Source: Oxyruncus cristatus (lineage: Eukaryota > Chordata > Aves > Passeriformes > Cotingidae). From it: a DNA stretch of 64,000 bases. The notes under the pieces are model-generated. The model was not told the DNA's origin, did not search any database, and worked only from the letters and a program-made list of their open reading frames with translations. The DNA lies in contig VXAY01004336.1 of NCBI GenBank assembly GCA_013399855.1, forward strand, positions 1,174,076 through 1,238,075, written 5' to 3'. Position 1 is the first letter of the stretch, and every line of letters starts with the position of its first letter. Position numbers and translations under genes: made by a program. Below are positions 39,613-51,600 of this stretch, one piece after another.

Positions 39613-39660
39613 AACTAGATGATCTTGAAGGTCTCTCCAAACCAAAACTATGATTTCATA
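39613..39660 (+). mobile_element. CR1 LINE, right part (3' end) of interrupted host copy
   Basis: 'aactagatgatcttgaagg' followed by 'ccaaaccaaaactatgattt' is the last 50 bp of the CR1 type seen at 5501-5580. It supplies exactly the 3' end missing from the fragment ending at 38971, which shows that the copy between them is an insertion. Confidence 0.85.
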
Positions 39661-40239
39661 ATGATCTTGCTCATTACCCTGCCAAAAGTGATTTCAGTGA
39701 GCAGCTGAGGTGATCTCAGCATCATTACAATGTGCAGAAGCTAAATGAAGTCCACACTGTCACTTCAAGTAAAATAAGGAATAGAGCAGTGAGTAAGTCA
39801 ATGAAACTTCTTCCAGAACAAGCCTTTTCATTCTGGAGATCTTCCTCTAAGCCTGAGCCTTTATCACCTGGAGACTGAAACATCATCAACTGCATACTCT
39901 ACAGCCAGCTCTGCACAGGTACAGAGAAATGCAGTTGCTGCATAGGAGTGGGGAAGCTGCTAAATAGACAAATGGTGAAATGACTTCTCCTTGTTCAGGA
40001 AAGCCTTCCTTGTTTTTTTGAAGTGGAACAAGGCAGATGTGATATATCACAGCCCATATACCTCAGCCAGTTACTCTCCCTTCCTAGTTCCCTATTACAC
40101 CTATTAGAGGGCTTTCAAATAATAGAGGCAATATTTTGTGAGATGGGAACAGTCAGTTAGGTCCCATTACAACCTCTGCAATCATGACTAGAAGGATAAT
40201 CCAGGTACAGAATAGGATCTCAGACCAATGAATGGGACT
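39661..40239. other. Single-copy DNA, nothing recognised
   Basis: No repeat or exon recognised in this stretch. Confidence 0.5.
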
Positions 40240-40325
40240 TACGTGTTGTGTCCCAAGACTACAGCTGGCAAGTCACAAAAATTTCATCTGCCTCTGTTTA
40301 AAATGGACATAACGATATTTCAGAG
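40240..40325 (+). mobile_element. MIR-like tRNA-derived SINE relic, core/3' part
   Basis: 'ggcaagtcac', 'tctgcctctgtttaaaatgg' and 'acataacgatatt' match in order the MIR-type SINE blocks GGCAAGTCAC, GCCTCAGTTT...AAAATGGG and ATAATAAT. MIRs are ancient amniote SINEs, so high divergence is expected. The 5' tRNA-like part is not recognisable. Confidence 0.45.
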
Positions 40326-41149
40326 CTGCTACTGTAAACATTCAATATATTTTCTGGGCACAACAAAAATATGCATGATGCAATCATGTATGTTATGTTT
40401 TTAAATGAAATAGCTGTAACAATCTTCAGAAAAAGACAGTACATGATGGTGGCACAGAAGGAAACCGAGGTGCAGATTGCCCTTGGCAGGGAGGGTTTCT
40501 TGTCTGTCCTGTACTATATCCCATAAATGGCCAAATCTAAGGGCATTTGCAGTGCCTGCATGTCTCTGTTTCTATCCTTTCCCTCTGTCTTTAGAAAATT
40601 TAATATCCTGGCCTGAGGATACAGCCTTGGATGAAACCAGAAACCTTAGGGAACTAGTAGAAAACAGACTAAACAGGGAAATAGGTTTCCCAAGCACAGA
40701 TTTCCTTTTATTTAGCCACAAAAACTCCACTTTGAATAGCTTCCCTGAATGCACATGTAATTGTCCATCATTTCAGCTGGACATACAAGCCCATAATTTG
40801 ATTGTTTTAACTAACATTTGTAACCTTCACTCTCTGTGGTTTGCTATAGAACATGCTATAGAACAACACTTCCTAGCCAGGAGAGGGATGAGTTTCCAGT
40901 AACTGAAGAAAGGAATTGGACGAGCAATATGGTGCCTCCAGGGAAAGAAGGAGACAGGAACATTCACGATCTACCCCTTCAAGGGGAGCAAAGTATAACA
41001 TCTCTGTTACACCAGGTTTTCTGAGCCAGGCTCTCGGGATAAAGCTTAAAGAATAACCCCCCACTCACCTGCCTGCTGAGAAACTGCTCTGAAGTGTAAA
41101 TTACATGCTACCCAGCCCCACTGCACAGTTATATTATGTTATATTAATC
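40326..41149. other. Single-copy DNA, nothing recognised
   Basis: The plus frame 40477-40902 (141 codons) is open but has no recognisable domain; its antisense frame is open for 60 codons too. I regard it as chance. Confidence 0.45.
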
Positions 41150-41215
41150 ATTCAGTGAAAGGACTAGAATCTAGCTTTCCTGACCCTCAGGTGGTGGCTC
41201 TAATTCCTAAGCCAA
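41150..41215 (-). mobile_element. MIR-like tRNA-derived SINE relic, 5' part
   Basis: 'gactagaatctagctttcc', 'tgaccctcaggtggtggc' and 'tctaattcctaagcc' match the reverse complement of the tRNA-like head of MIR/AmnSINE-type elements (GAATCCAGGTCTCCTGACTCCCAG...GCTCTAACCACTA). Only about 65 bp remain. It lies 0.8 kb from, and in opposite orientation to, the relic at 40240-40325. Confidence 0.42.
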
Positions 41216-44200
41216 AAGATTACCCTTTGGTGAATATTTTTTCTCATTTTCTCAGTACTTGTAAGGCAGAGTACTGAGAGCGCACCTGATGATACAGCCC
41301 TGTCCTGGGGCTTAAAACCATTGTGGAGGGATGGAGCCTGGCTTCCTGGATTGCTGTGCAAGAACAGTACTTTTGCTAATGTGGACAAGGACCCTGTCCT
41401 TTCCCTTTGGAGTGATGCAAAGTCTCTCCTTTCTTTGAAAACAAAGATACCTAAGCCTTTAATTTGGGTTTGAGATCTAAGCAGTGAACCCTGAGCAGCA
41501 GTAGGTACACCTCTATCTCAGAATAAATCACACACGGAATTCTTCTGGTTCATGTAGTTTCAGTTCCCATTTCTGTCTTTCTTTTATTTGCCGCATGCCT
41601 CACAGGAAGCCTTCACATGTGACTCTGGGCCCCATCGCAGTGCCAAAGGCCCTCTTATGGATCTCCTTAATGTCAAATGCAAATATTCAAACCCCCAAAC
41701 TGATTAGTTGGGGTGTTTCTCTGCCCTTGCAGAACAGCTCCACCATCTATGGTGTACGTACACATCCATTTCAGCTCCCATATGGAAGGTTCTGTCCTCA
41801 TACATTGCAGCAAACACACTACGGGTATCTCAGAGGACTTAAGTCGGTGTTTCTGACGGCAGTATTAGGTCCAAAGGGCTTTACACCATTTTGCTTGCAA
41901 CTGGGAAGGCATAAAAATTAAGTGCAATTACATATGTGTACCTGAGAATGCAGAGGCAGCAATCATTCGTGCATTAGAAAGTGATTGAAAGATGGTCCTC
42001 ATTTCCTCCATACATGCCATTTCCTCCATACATGCCATTTCCAAACACAGTTGCAAGTACTGAAGTCCTTGCTGTGAAGGGCCTGGCACAAAGCTGAAGT
42101 CAGATAAATCAGAAGATGTTAGATCATTTCTTTTTCTCCTCCACCAACAATAGTGATAAGACCTAAGTGATACTCAGATCCTTCAGGCACAATGCTAGTA
42201 CCATTTTCAATTGTATTGTCAGAGAGCATAAACATAATGATACCAAATATTCCCTTCTGTAGTATTTGCACTCCGATGCCTGAACATGCAGCAGTTTCAG
42301 CCTAGTAAAAGAGACCCTGCCTGAGAAATTTGTAGTCTAAATAAGCAAGATGGAGGAGGTATTTCAAGAGTCCTCGCTGAGGGATTAAGGGATGTCAGAC
42401 TTTCTGGCAGGAAGCCTGTGGGAGGTCAGGGAACAGAACTGAGGGCTGAAAACAACCAGCAGCATCAGCCTCGAAATTACTCTTTACCTGGCAGCTGCCT
42501 GCCGGAGGGACATGGTGGTTGCTAAATGAAAAGCAGATGGAGTTAAGTTTAGTTAAAGTAGACAGCCATAACAACAAAGAGCTCTCATCTAATCACCCAG
42601 CGGTAGTAGGGCTGAAAATGTAATCAAGTTGTTTTCTATAAATCATTTTCACAAGATAAGAGAGGCCTGGCTATACAGCATGGCGCACTAAGTATTTACA
42701 CTGTAAACTTTCCTGCCCTCAGCACTACCCCTTTGCTCTGAATTATTGCTTTAATGAATTTAATCATGAAATGTAACAGTTGGATAATAAGAACCCTGTA
42801 AACTTCCCTCTCCTTTCCTTTTAAATTAAATTATATACTGGTAGTAAAAACATGATTATTTGAAGGTTGAGTTTATGAGAATTCTTGCCCTCTGAGGAGG
42901 GTTGTGAGAAAAAAAAAAGGAATTAAAATTTTCACTTACAAGAGAAAACAGCTTGTGGAAATAATTACACAACTTGTGAGCCTTGCACAGCATTTTTATT
43001 TAACAAAATTATATTCAAGTCTGTAGAAACAGGTGAATAGTCTGTCTTTCGGACACTTGAATATGTAAAATGTCTCAGTTGTAATACTAATTTACTAATA
43101 TATGGCCAAGATAAAGTGATTGAATCTGCTGAAGAGGAGGAAGAGGACGCTGATAATGTCTATTGTAATGAGGAACAATAATAGGCATAGAAGTTTATTA
43201 ACAAACTCCACAGGTCACTGCACAGCAACTGCAGAGAAGCAGTAAAAGTGAAATTCAATGAGGTTCTCTTAGAGCTCGCAGCATGCATTGAACCTCCTCA
43301 TTAGGTGGGTTCACAGTTGTCCAAATGGGAAAGGTCGTTAGCTGATGGGAAAGTCAGGGAACAGAGCTCTGCTGCTTCAGCTGCACCTCAGCCTGGCTCC
43401 AGCTCACAGACAGCTCTTCTAGTTTCCTCTGTTTGGAGTTTGTAAAGATTTTCAAGATTAGCGTGTTTTGGTTAACAGTCCTTTTTCCCATTCAGTTCTA
43501 AGTTCTTACAGGCTGGCCAGGCAAACAGTTTTTCCTGCAGCCCCATTTCCTTACACTGAAGGCAACTGAAAAGAATTATTCACTCCAATATTAAATAAAC
43601 TCCTGTCCAATCAGGTCACTGCCTTGGCCTTAGGAGGATTTAAAGTAAATAGAGGAGTTGGATGACAGTGCATTTTTCACCTACTTTGTTTAAAGTTGTA
43701 CATTGTTTTTCTGGTAAGACAAAGCCCTTTTCCTTATTTTGAGTTATTGCATTTCAATAATGCTTGAAAATGGTGATGTTTGCCAGATTGGCCTGTTTCC
43801 TGCTGCCAATATCTTCCTAACAATGTTTGAATGACTTCATGGATGGACAAGCTCCAGAGCTGCCCTGCAAACTCAGGTCTGTCAGAAGACAGAAACAGGG
43901 TTAGTACTTATATGAGCTCTCTCAGATGAGTTTTTCTTTCTAACTCACACACTCATTTTAATTACACAAATTGCTGCATGGAGCCCTTCTACCATGGGCA
44001 ACAGAAGCAAAACAGCAAAAGAAAGGGAGCAATTCTAATAGCTAATTTTCCGAGGATTTAGATGCTTGCCTCATTTGGTATCTAGTATTTGGTGCCTGTT
44101 TAAACAGATGATTAGACAGAAATATCTAGAAATCTTTGTTAAGCCCATTTAAAATAAACTACAATAATGACATTCAGCCTGTGCAACAGCCTCATTTGGT

Positions 44201-46479
44201 GCAGTAGTTTCTATTTTCCTCTCCTACAGTTTGAAATCTGACAACATTGCAGCAAACAGAGAGCAGATGGGATTGTAACAGGGCTTTTAAAATAATGAAA
44301 ATCTGTAATTCTGCACTAAGACTCATCCTCTGCCCTTGGACGGCATCTAGGGTGCTCGTAATGCCACTAACAATATCAGGCAGACTGCTGTTTTCCTCAC
44401 ACATGGGTGAAATACTATCAGTGCAGTGTGCAGGAGTATGTTGATGTTGTATATCAAGGGCGGGAGTTTGAGATGCAGGAGAGGAGGGGAAAAAGAGAAG
44501 TTGCATGAAGACATCAACGTAATGCTTGGCCAGAGCTGTAAATCCTTGGGTTGGGGTTTATGAGCTGTGGGGCTCAGTGCTGCATTACACGCTCCCAAGG
44601 CTCTGGGGCAGCCCATGGAGGGGCCTGAGAGAGGTCTTGAGTTAGCTTTGAGCACAGAGAGAATGAACCTGCCTTTGTCCAAAACCTAATGAGTCTCTGT
44701 CATCCTGCCAAGAGGAAAGGAAGGAAATATTAATAGATGCATCAAAGTCCAGTTCACGCAAGCATCCCCCTGGGGTGTCAAACCAGCTGTGAGAAACACT
44801 TCCCACAGTCAGTCATGTAGAACTTCACTCCCTCTTCTCAGGGCTGTTTGTAGATTTTATCCCAGGGACATTTCATGTGAAAGGTGTATTTGTTCTAGCC
44901 AGCAAAATCCTGGGGCTTCTACCCAGTCCTCCAGGCCCACAGTAACAGGGTGAGTCTCTGCCAGGAACTTTCTGAGTGACCTCCTGGGTCTTGACTTCTT
45001 GACTGCTCCTGCGTTTTCGCTTCCAGCTGCCTGAACCTCAGCAGCACAGAGCACCTGTGCCTGGGGACCCAGCAGCCCTGAGGGCACTGGGTCAGGCCCC
45101 CTCACGGCTATACCTCCAGGGATGAGCCTATGATGGGGTCTATCACCAGCTCTACCGGGCTGTCTTCCCAAGATATTGCTTGAATAAACAGTGGAAACAA
45201 CAAACAGTCCAAGGTGACTTTGCAGGTTTGCAGACATACCTGCCTTCCCCCAGGGGAAATTTAAACAATTATGCCTAGCAAACTGAGCTGCTCAGCTAAA
45301 AATTCCAGGACTGTGCTTAGGCTGGCAGCTAAATTAAAGGGAATGCATCTCCCTACATTATTAGAAGTAACAGACTACTTTGGATTTTTTTTTTTTTTAA
45401 TTTACTTTTACTATTTCCTTTGCAAATTGCTAGGCACTTTTAAACACAAACCGGTTTTGCCTTTTCAACTTTCCTCACATTACAGCCCAGCTAACTCCAT
45501 TAGCAAATAAAGTAAATAGCCAAAGCACTCATGAAAGTCTAAATTCCCTGAAGGTAATAGCTGTATAAAACACATGGGAGTTGTTATTTCAAGGCAAGGA
45601 AATGGAAAACTTTGAGTTTATCATTAAGCTGGCTTAGTATTTTGGTAGACGTTGGCACTATTTATTAACAATTTATGAAGTCAGACTGGGGTGAGTCTAC
45701 GTAAGTGATACATATTTTTGTACTGAGATGTGGGATTTATGCTATTTGTCCTGAACACCATGTAAACAGTGTTTTAATAAGCTCTAACTTGGCTTTTCCC
45801 ATTAAACAGTTTGCCTGTATGCAGTGAACTCAAGTCACTGCAAGTTCCTGCAAGAATTCCCCTTTAATGCAGTACCAATGATGGGAAGCATCTTTCCAGG
45901 TTGCCATTAGTTCAGAATTCAATATTTAGAGGCAATTCCAGTATGAGAGGCCTTGGAGCTCTCGCAAAAGGATTAGAAGGTGTTATATTCTTATTTAGGA
46001 GGGAGTAGGGATGAATGAGTAAAAATGAAAAACACCTCACAAAGAACAAGACACTGTCACAGATGTGGTCCTATGGAAACCTAAGCCCATCAGCTTACGG
46101 TTCAAGGCCATGCGGGTTCCATCTTTTGCCTGACATATTTTCTAGCCCTAACCTGACTTTTCTGGTTCTGTATTTTAGTCCTCCCATTCTTTGTTTGCCT
46201 GAATGCTCCTTTGCTTTTATCAGTTCCAGTGCTGCAATGGTTACACCAAGAATATGTCAGTTCTTTCAATGCATTTGCAAGGCTCATCAAAACTGTGAAA
46301 CTGTAGTAATAAAAAATTCAGGTTGGTTCTCCGTATTCCTGGCACCGGTTAGTAAGACTGGTGCTTTCATTTAGAAAAATTCTACTTATGAGATGGGCAC
46401 TTGAGGCCTCAGTCACTCTGTTGTATATGTGTGCCATCTCAGGAGAGACTCCAGGAAGACACCAGGATGTGCCCAGTGG
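41216..46479. other. Single-copy DNA, possibly with conserved non-coding elements; no gene recognised
   Basis: Holds an 18-bp tandem duplication at 42001-42042. 42620-43480 is composition-balanced, free of recognisable repeats, and has many short palindromic or homeodomain-like AT motifs; it looks like conserved non-coding DNA, though I cannot test this. 44540-45240 is richer in G+C; its minus frame 44857-45237 (126 codons) has no family I recognise. T12 at about 45388-45399. Confidence 0.4.
42001..42042. repeat. 18-bp tandem duplication, 2.3 copies
   Basis: ATTTCCTCCATACATGCC is present twice without change, followed by ATTTCC of a third copy. A small recent slippage duplication. Confidence 0.93.
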
Positions 46480-46600
46480 TTTCCTTCTGGTATTCCTACA
46501 GGGCTCATGTGCTTCCTCTGAGAAGCCACAAACTGACTGGTATTGCTCAAAAATCTACCAATTTGCAAATGCTGATGACACAAAATTCCAAGCAGTGAAG
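46480..46600 (+). mobile_element. Possible old CR1-clade relic spanning the QGS-FADD part of RT
   Basis: The plus frame at 46361-46648 reads LVFLQGSCAS, then about 15 residues, then YQFANADDTKF. This resembles the reverse transcriptase pattern PQGS...KFADDTK with near-normal spacing, an extra residue pair inside FADD and a mutated Pro. The nucleotide match to CR1-clade consensus outside these motifs is poor. Either a very old relic or chance. Confidence 0.3.
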
Positions 46601-47489
46601 ATGGTTAGGTTAATCTTATTTACGTTACAACCAGACTGGCATTTTTAAGGCAGCTTTCTTAATATCTCTCTGTTAGATACTCACTAAACCCTTCTAATAG
46701 TCTAAGGAAACTCTAGTTCTTAGATACTTCATTTAGAGGCATTCACCCATTTAAGGCATCACTCAGCACAAGAGGCTCTGGTCTTGAGTCTGTGGACAGT
46801 CTTCATCAGTTTTCCTGTCCACTAAAACCAGTCCCATTCTCCAGAAACTGTAGGGTGGAATTAACTTTTACAGAACCCTTTTTATGTGTGTGTTGTCAAT
46901 ATTCAGATGCTCACATCTTGATTTTGGAGGAACCAGAGCCCTGGGAATGGATGCATTGATTGTAGGCCTGAGAGACAATGGGTAAAGTTATTCTGGGATT
47001 ACATATAGATTTAAATGAAACCGGACATGCCTATCTCATATTGGCCTTTTTAACCAGCAACGCGCTTGCAACAATCGTGGGTAGAGCCCTTCCCAAATCT
47101 TCGTTCACGAAGCCTAGCCATGAATGAAATGAAACAAGGCAAATCAACACCCATGAACTTCCCACTTCAGATTATTTCATTTCTTATTCTTTGTACTCTG
47201 TGCATGATGAGACTGCTCAAACCTGGGATGACAGTTATGAGCGGCAATTTGTGGAATATGCTGCCTGTTAACTTTGTCACAGCCTCTGTTATGAGGCACA
47301 AGCTTCATATGTGAGAAAAACTAATAATTTAGTATCTTCTGTGTGCCATAAGTGCCAGGGCTTCTGCAGTAATCCATTTCAGAAACAAAAATTGTGGCAT
47401 ATGTAGAGGGAAGAAAAACCCTAACCCTGTTTGTTCTTCACTTCCAACAGGACGCTGCAAGGGCAGGAATTCTCACTCTATATATATCA
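46601..47489. other. Single-copy DNA, nothing recognised
   Basis: The plus frame 47066-47314 (82 codons) is unrecognised. No other feature seen. Confidence 0.5.
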
Positions 47490-48645
47490 CACAGACTCAC
47501 GGAATCAACCATGTTGGAAAAGACCTCTGAGATCATAGAGTCCAACCCATGACCCAACACCGCCCTGTCAACTAGACCATGGCATTAGGTGCCACATCCA
47601 GTCTCTTCCTAAAATACTTTAGGGACAGTGAATCCACCACCTCCCTGGGTAGCCCATTCCAACATCTGATTCTTCTCTCTGTTAAAAATTTCTTCCTAAT
47701 ATCCAACCTAAACTTCCCCTGGCAGAGTTTAAGACCATGCCCTTTTGTCCTACTGCTGGTTGCCTGGGAGAAGAGACCAACCCCCACCTGGCTACAACCT
47801 CCTTTCAGGTAGTTGTAGAGAGCGATGAGGTCTCCCCTGAGCCTTCTCTTCTCCAGGCTAAACACCCCCAGATCCTTCAGCCTTTCCTCATATCGCCTGC
47901 GTTCCAATCCCTTCACCAGCCTTGTTGCTCTTCTTTGGACACTCTAGAGAGTGTCCTTCCTAAACTGAGGTGCCCAGAACTTGACACAGTACTGGAGGTC
48001 TGGCCTAACTTGTGCCGAGTACAGGGGCAGAATCACTTCCCTTTTCCTGCTGGCCACACTGTTCCTNCCCTCAACTTGGTGTCATCTGCAAATTTACCAA
48101 TGGTATGCTCAATCCCCTACACCAGATCATCAATAAATATATTAAACAGGACTGGGCCCAACACTGATCCCTGGGGGACACCACTAGTGACCGGCCGCCA
48201 ACTGGATGCAGCCCCGTTCACCACCACTCTCTGGGCCCGGCCCTCCAGCCAGTTCCTAACCCAGCACAGAGTGCCCCTGTCCAAGCTGTGGGCTGCCAGC
48301 TTTTCCAGGAGTGTTCTGTGGGAGACAGTGCCAAAGGCTTTGCTGAAGTCCAGACAGACACATCCAAAGCCTGCCCCTCATCCACCAGGCAGATCACCTG
48401 GTCATAAAAGGAGACCAGGTTGGTCAGACAGGACCTGCCCTTCCTAAACCTGTGCTGGCTGGGTCTGGTCCCTTGTCCATCCTGTAGGTGCTGTGTGATC
48501 ACATTTAGGATGATCTGTCCCATAACCTTGCCAGGCACCAAGGTCAGGCTGACAGGTCTTGTAGTTTCCCAGGTCTTCCTTCCAGCCCTTCTTGTAGCTG
48601 AATATCACATTAGCCAGCTTCCAATCACCTGGGACCTCCCTGGTT
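47490..48645 (-). mobile_element. CR1 LINE, largest copy in the window (RT C-half to 3' end), with internal gap
   Basis: Read right to left, it starts within reverse transcriptase finger/palm and ends in the 3' UTR. The minus frame 48541-48218 shows the ITQHLQDGQ...SQHRFRKGRSCLTNLVSFYDQV block. A one-base shift near 48340-48370 then breaks the catalytic A box (LDFSKAF is visible only in the next frame). The second catalytic box FADD lies at 48081-48092. From FADDTKL the sequence jumps, at the single N (48067), straight to the [19 protein letters not shown] block. About 85 residues that normally lie between are absent. Frame 47916-47572 holds the closing [33 protein letters not shown] and [14 protein letters not shown] motifs. 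Inactive. Confidence 0.96.
48067..48067. other. Single ambiguous base (N), likely collapsed assembly gap
   Basis: The only non-ACGT base in the window. It sits exactly at the junction where the CR1 copy lacks roughly 260 bp of its usual sequence. A lone N at a structural breakpoint suggests a closed or minimal gap rather than a simple miscall. Confidence 0.7.
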
Positions 48646-51600
48646 TAGGTGTAATGCAAAACTTCAGTTTCTATTAAAAATTTCTATTTCAGAAATCTAT
48701 CTTCGTAAATGCGTTGCAAATGTGAATTGCAAATAGAATTAAAAATTTGTAATATTAAAGGTTCCTCCTCTCTTATTGCCCATTTCTCTCCAATGACTGC
48801 TAAAGGAACCAAGATGATTACTTCAGATGTATAGATGTGCATTGTAAGTACTTCTGTTCGGTCACAGGCTTTCCATATTCCAGTGAAATGGAAATGACTG
48901 GACTGGGTTTATTGAAAGTAGGTTGCTGTTCTTCTCTGTTTCTAAAACGTAGTAAGACTGAACCAAGACTGTTTCACTAGCACCCTCTTCTCACACTGAG
49001 AACTGGTGTGGTTTGGTTGATTTTCTCTCTTTTTAAGAATGCCGTTTATAAAGTAACAGTTTGCTTCTGAACAGGTTTATTTTTTTTATACCTTCTATCA
49101 GACTGTACTCCCCTTAGGGAACAGAAATGTAATTTCTTTTCTAATCTACTGTGCTAAACACACTTTTTCCTTTCCTCTACTCATCCAAGGTCAGGTCTAG
49201 ATCCAGATGTCTGATTTCAGCATCATATTCTGTATGATGGTTCTCAGATTACACTCTGTGGCAGCAAGAGTGGGTGGGATGTGAACACTTCACATTGTAT
49301 TTAAAGAATCAGTTGTACCTTTCTTGCATGTTATTGCAGCCAAATTCCCAGAAATTTGTCCATTTCAAGCTTAAAGACAAGAAGCCACTTCCTTTGGAAA
49401 TGTGTGAAAATATGGATTACTTCGGTAATTTGCTCTTTAATGCAAATGTTTTCCTGATAAAGTATCACAGGCTAAAAGAGGACTTTGGTGGTGGTTTTTG
49501 CTTGCTCGGGGAAATTCCCATACCAGCTTTACTTATGAAGTGTTTGCTTTTTAAGACCAGCAAACTGCCTGAAAATAAGGAAGAGGAAACAGGCAGCAAA
49601 ATCATTGCTAAAGAGCAAAATTACTGTTAGAGTGGAGGATTCAAGGTAGGAGAGGAACTCCCCTTAGACATACAGTGTTTTCACCGTTAGTTATACACAA
49701 AATTGAGCTCAGAAGTGCTGGGCTCAGTCATTGAAAAGCAGTGTAAATTGACAGTCCCTTTTCTCCTGCTCCCTGACCTGGAGAGGTGAGCACCCACTGT
49801 AATCACACCAGCCCTGCAGTCCTCCTGGCACCACAAGGGGATGCTGAGAAAGGGCTCAGGTCCCCTTGCAGAGCCACAAAACAAGCTTTACCATGCACAT
49901 ACAGATTTGGTAGAAATGGTGAGATCCAAAGGGAGTGAAAAGTAGCAAGCAGTAGTTTCAAAAAAGCAGAAAGCTTTTAAGACTGTCCTGGCCTTCAGAG
50001 CAGCCACTTGCAGTACTGCCTCCATCCTGCCTCCCTGCTCTGTGGGGCTGGATGCCCTGGCCCTGGCGTGACGCCCCTAAGCATAGCCCTTCTGGAGTGG
50101 AGCACTGCACATCGTCCTGATTTGGCATTCATGCATCCCAATTCTACCACTGTGAGAGTCACAGCACATCATGATATTTTTGCATATAAAGGACAAGGTG
50201 ATGCTCAATATTTCATATTCTTCTGAAGTCTGTTGCACAAAAGAGGGAAAAGATGCGAACTTCAGTGCAGTTCAGCAACACAAGTATCCTACAGTGCCTT
50301 TATCAGGACTAAGAATTCCTGCAAGGTAGGCACTGACTTCCAGTCCCCCTTTTCCACCCTGACATTTCCATCTTGGCCAGAACAGTAATGAAATTATTAT
50401 GAAAGGCAGAAGGATTGCTGAAAGAGTTGATCTACATTTACATGAAAATCTATCGCGGGAGAGGAGTTTTTTTCAGATTAAAAATCAACTGTACACACAG
50501 TGAAACAAAATCATTTATTATTCAACCCTGGGATGGGAGAGGGGAAGAAAGGGAAAAATTATTATTTAGCTCCAAGTTAAGAAAAATATGTAGTAATCAT
50601 ACACTTTGTTTTTTCCTCTGCTACCTCTTCCCCCATTTGACCTTTTTTCTGGCAGGTCTGTTCAGATGTCAGGGTGTTTTTTTCCTGTCCCATAACATCA
50701 TTAACAAGAGCTTCACTGAAAACTCCACTTGATACACTACATGCATTAATATGTTATATATACACTATATATATAATAAAACATTATAGATACGTTATAT
50801 ACAATAATAATTCAGTTGCCTTCAGGGTTCATAAAAATGCCACCTTCCATGTCAATATTGGCTGCAGTATCTTTTCTATAGAAAGTTATGATGCTGTTTT
50901 TGCAGCATCTATTCAGTCCTAGGAAGGAAGAAACAAGGAAGGAGAAATAGGTACTTAACAGCTTTTCAGGCAGAGCCACTAGCTACCAATGATAAAAGAC
51001 ATCATCCCTTTTGAGACATGGTAAGGACATGGAAAGATCCTCTCTGTGGTGCTTGTGGGTGGCTGTGCAGATGTGTGACTGCTCCCTTCTGCTCCACTCT
51101 CAGGCAGACACATTTCACACCCTCCACTAATCAATACTAATCACAAATGCCATCTGCCAGATGCACAGATTACACAGCACGATGGGCACTTTTATCAGTG
51201 CTGGCTGAAGTGACACGCATCTCTTGTGCGTCTGGAAATCAGGTTGTTCAACACCCAAAGCTTCCTCTGGGAACAGTGAAGTCCTCTGACTTGGGTACTT
51301 GCTGCAATGGTTGCCGTGTGGTCTTTTGGGCTACTTGCCAGTATCAAGGGAGTGACTGGGCTTCCCAGAAGCTTTCCAAGCATTCTACAGCAGAGGTGTT
51401 CTCTAATAGTATCAGGAACTTTAAATCTGTGTGCTGCTCAGATATACCATTGACAGAAAAACAAACAGACATAATGGCATTCCCGGGACAGGTCTCTGTT
51501 TCCACAGGTCAGATGAAGAAAACCTACCTGAAAAAGCAGGTTTGAAGCTCCTAAAACTGCAATCTGACCTAAAAATAACCTGGGTGACATCCCCTCATAG

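Noticed and set aside
40477..40902. 141-codon plus frame as a coding sequence
   Set aside because: No recognisable family, and the antisense strand is open over the same bases. Consistent with chance.
47737..48447. Longest open frame in the window (+, 236 codons, with one X)
   Set aside because: It is the antisense of the CR1 copy at 47490-48645, and its codons mirror the minus-strand RT frames.
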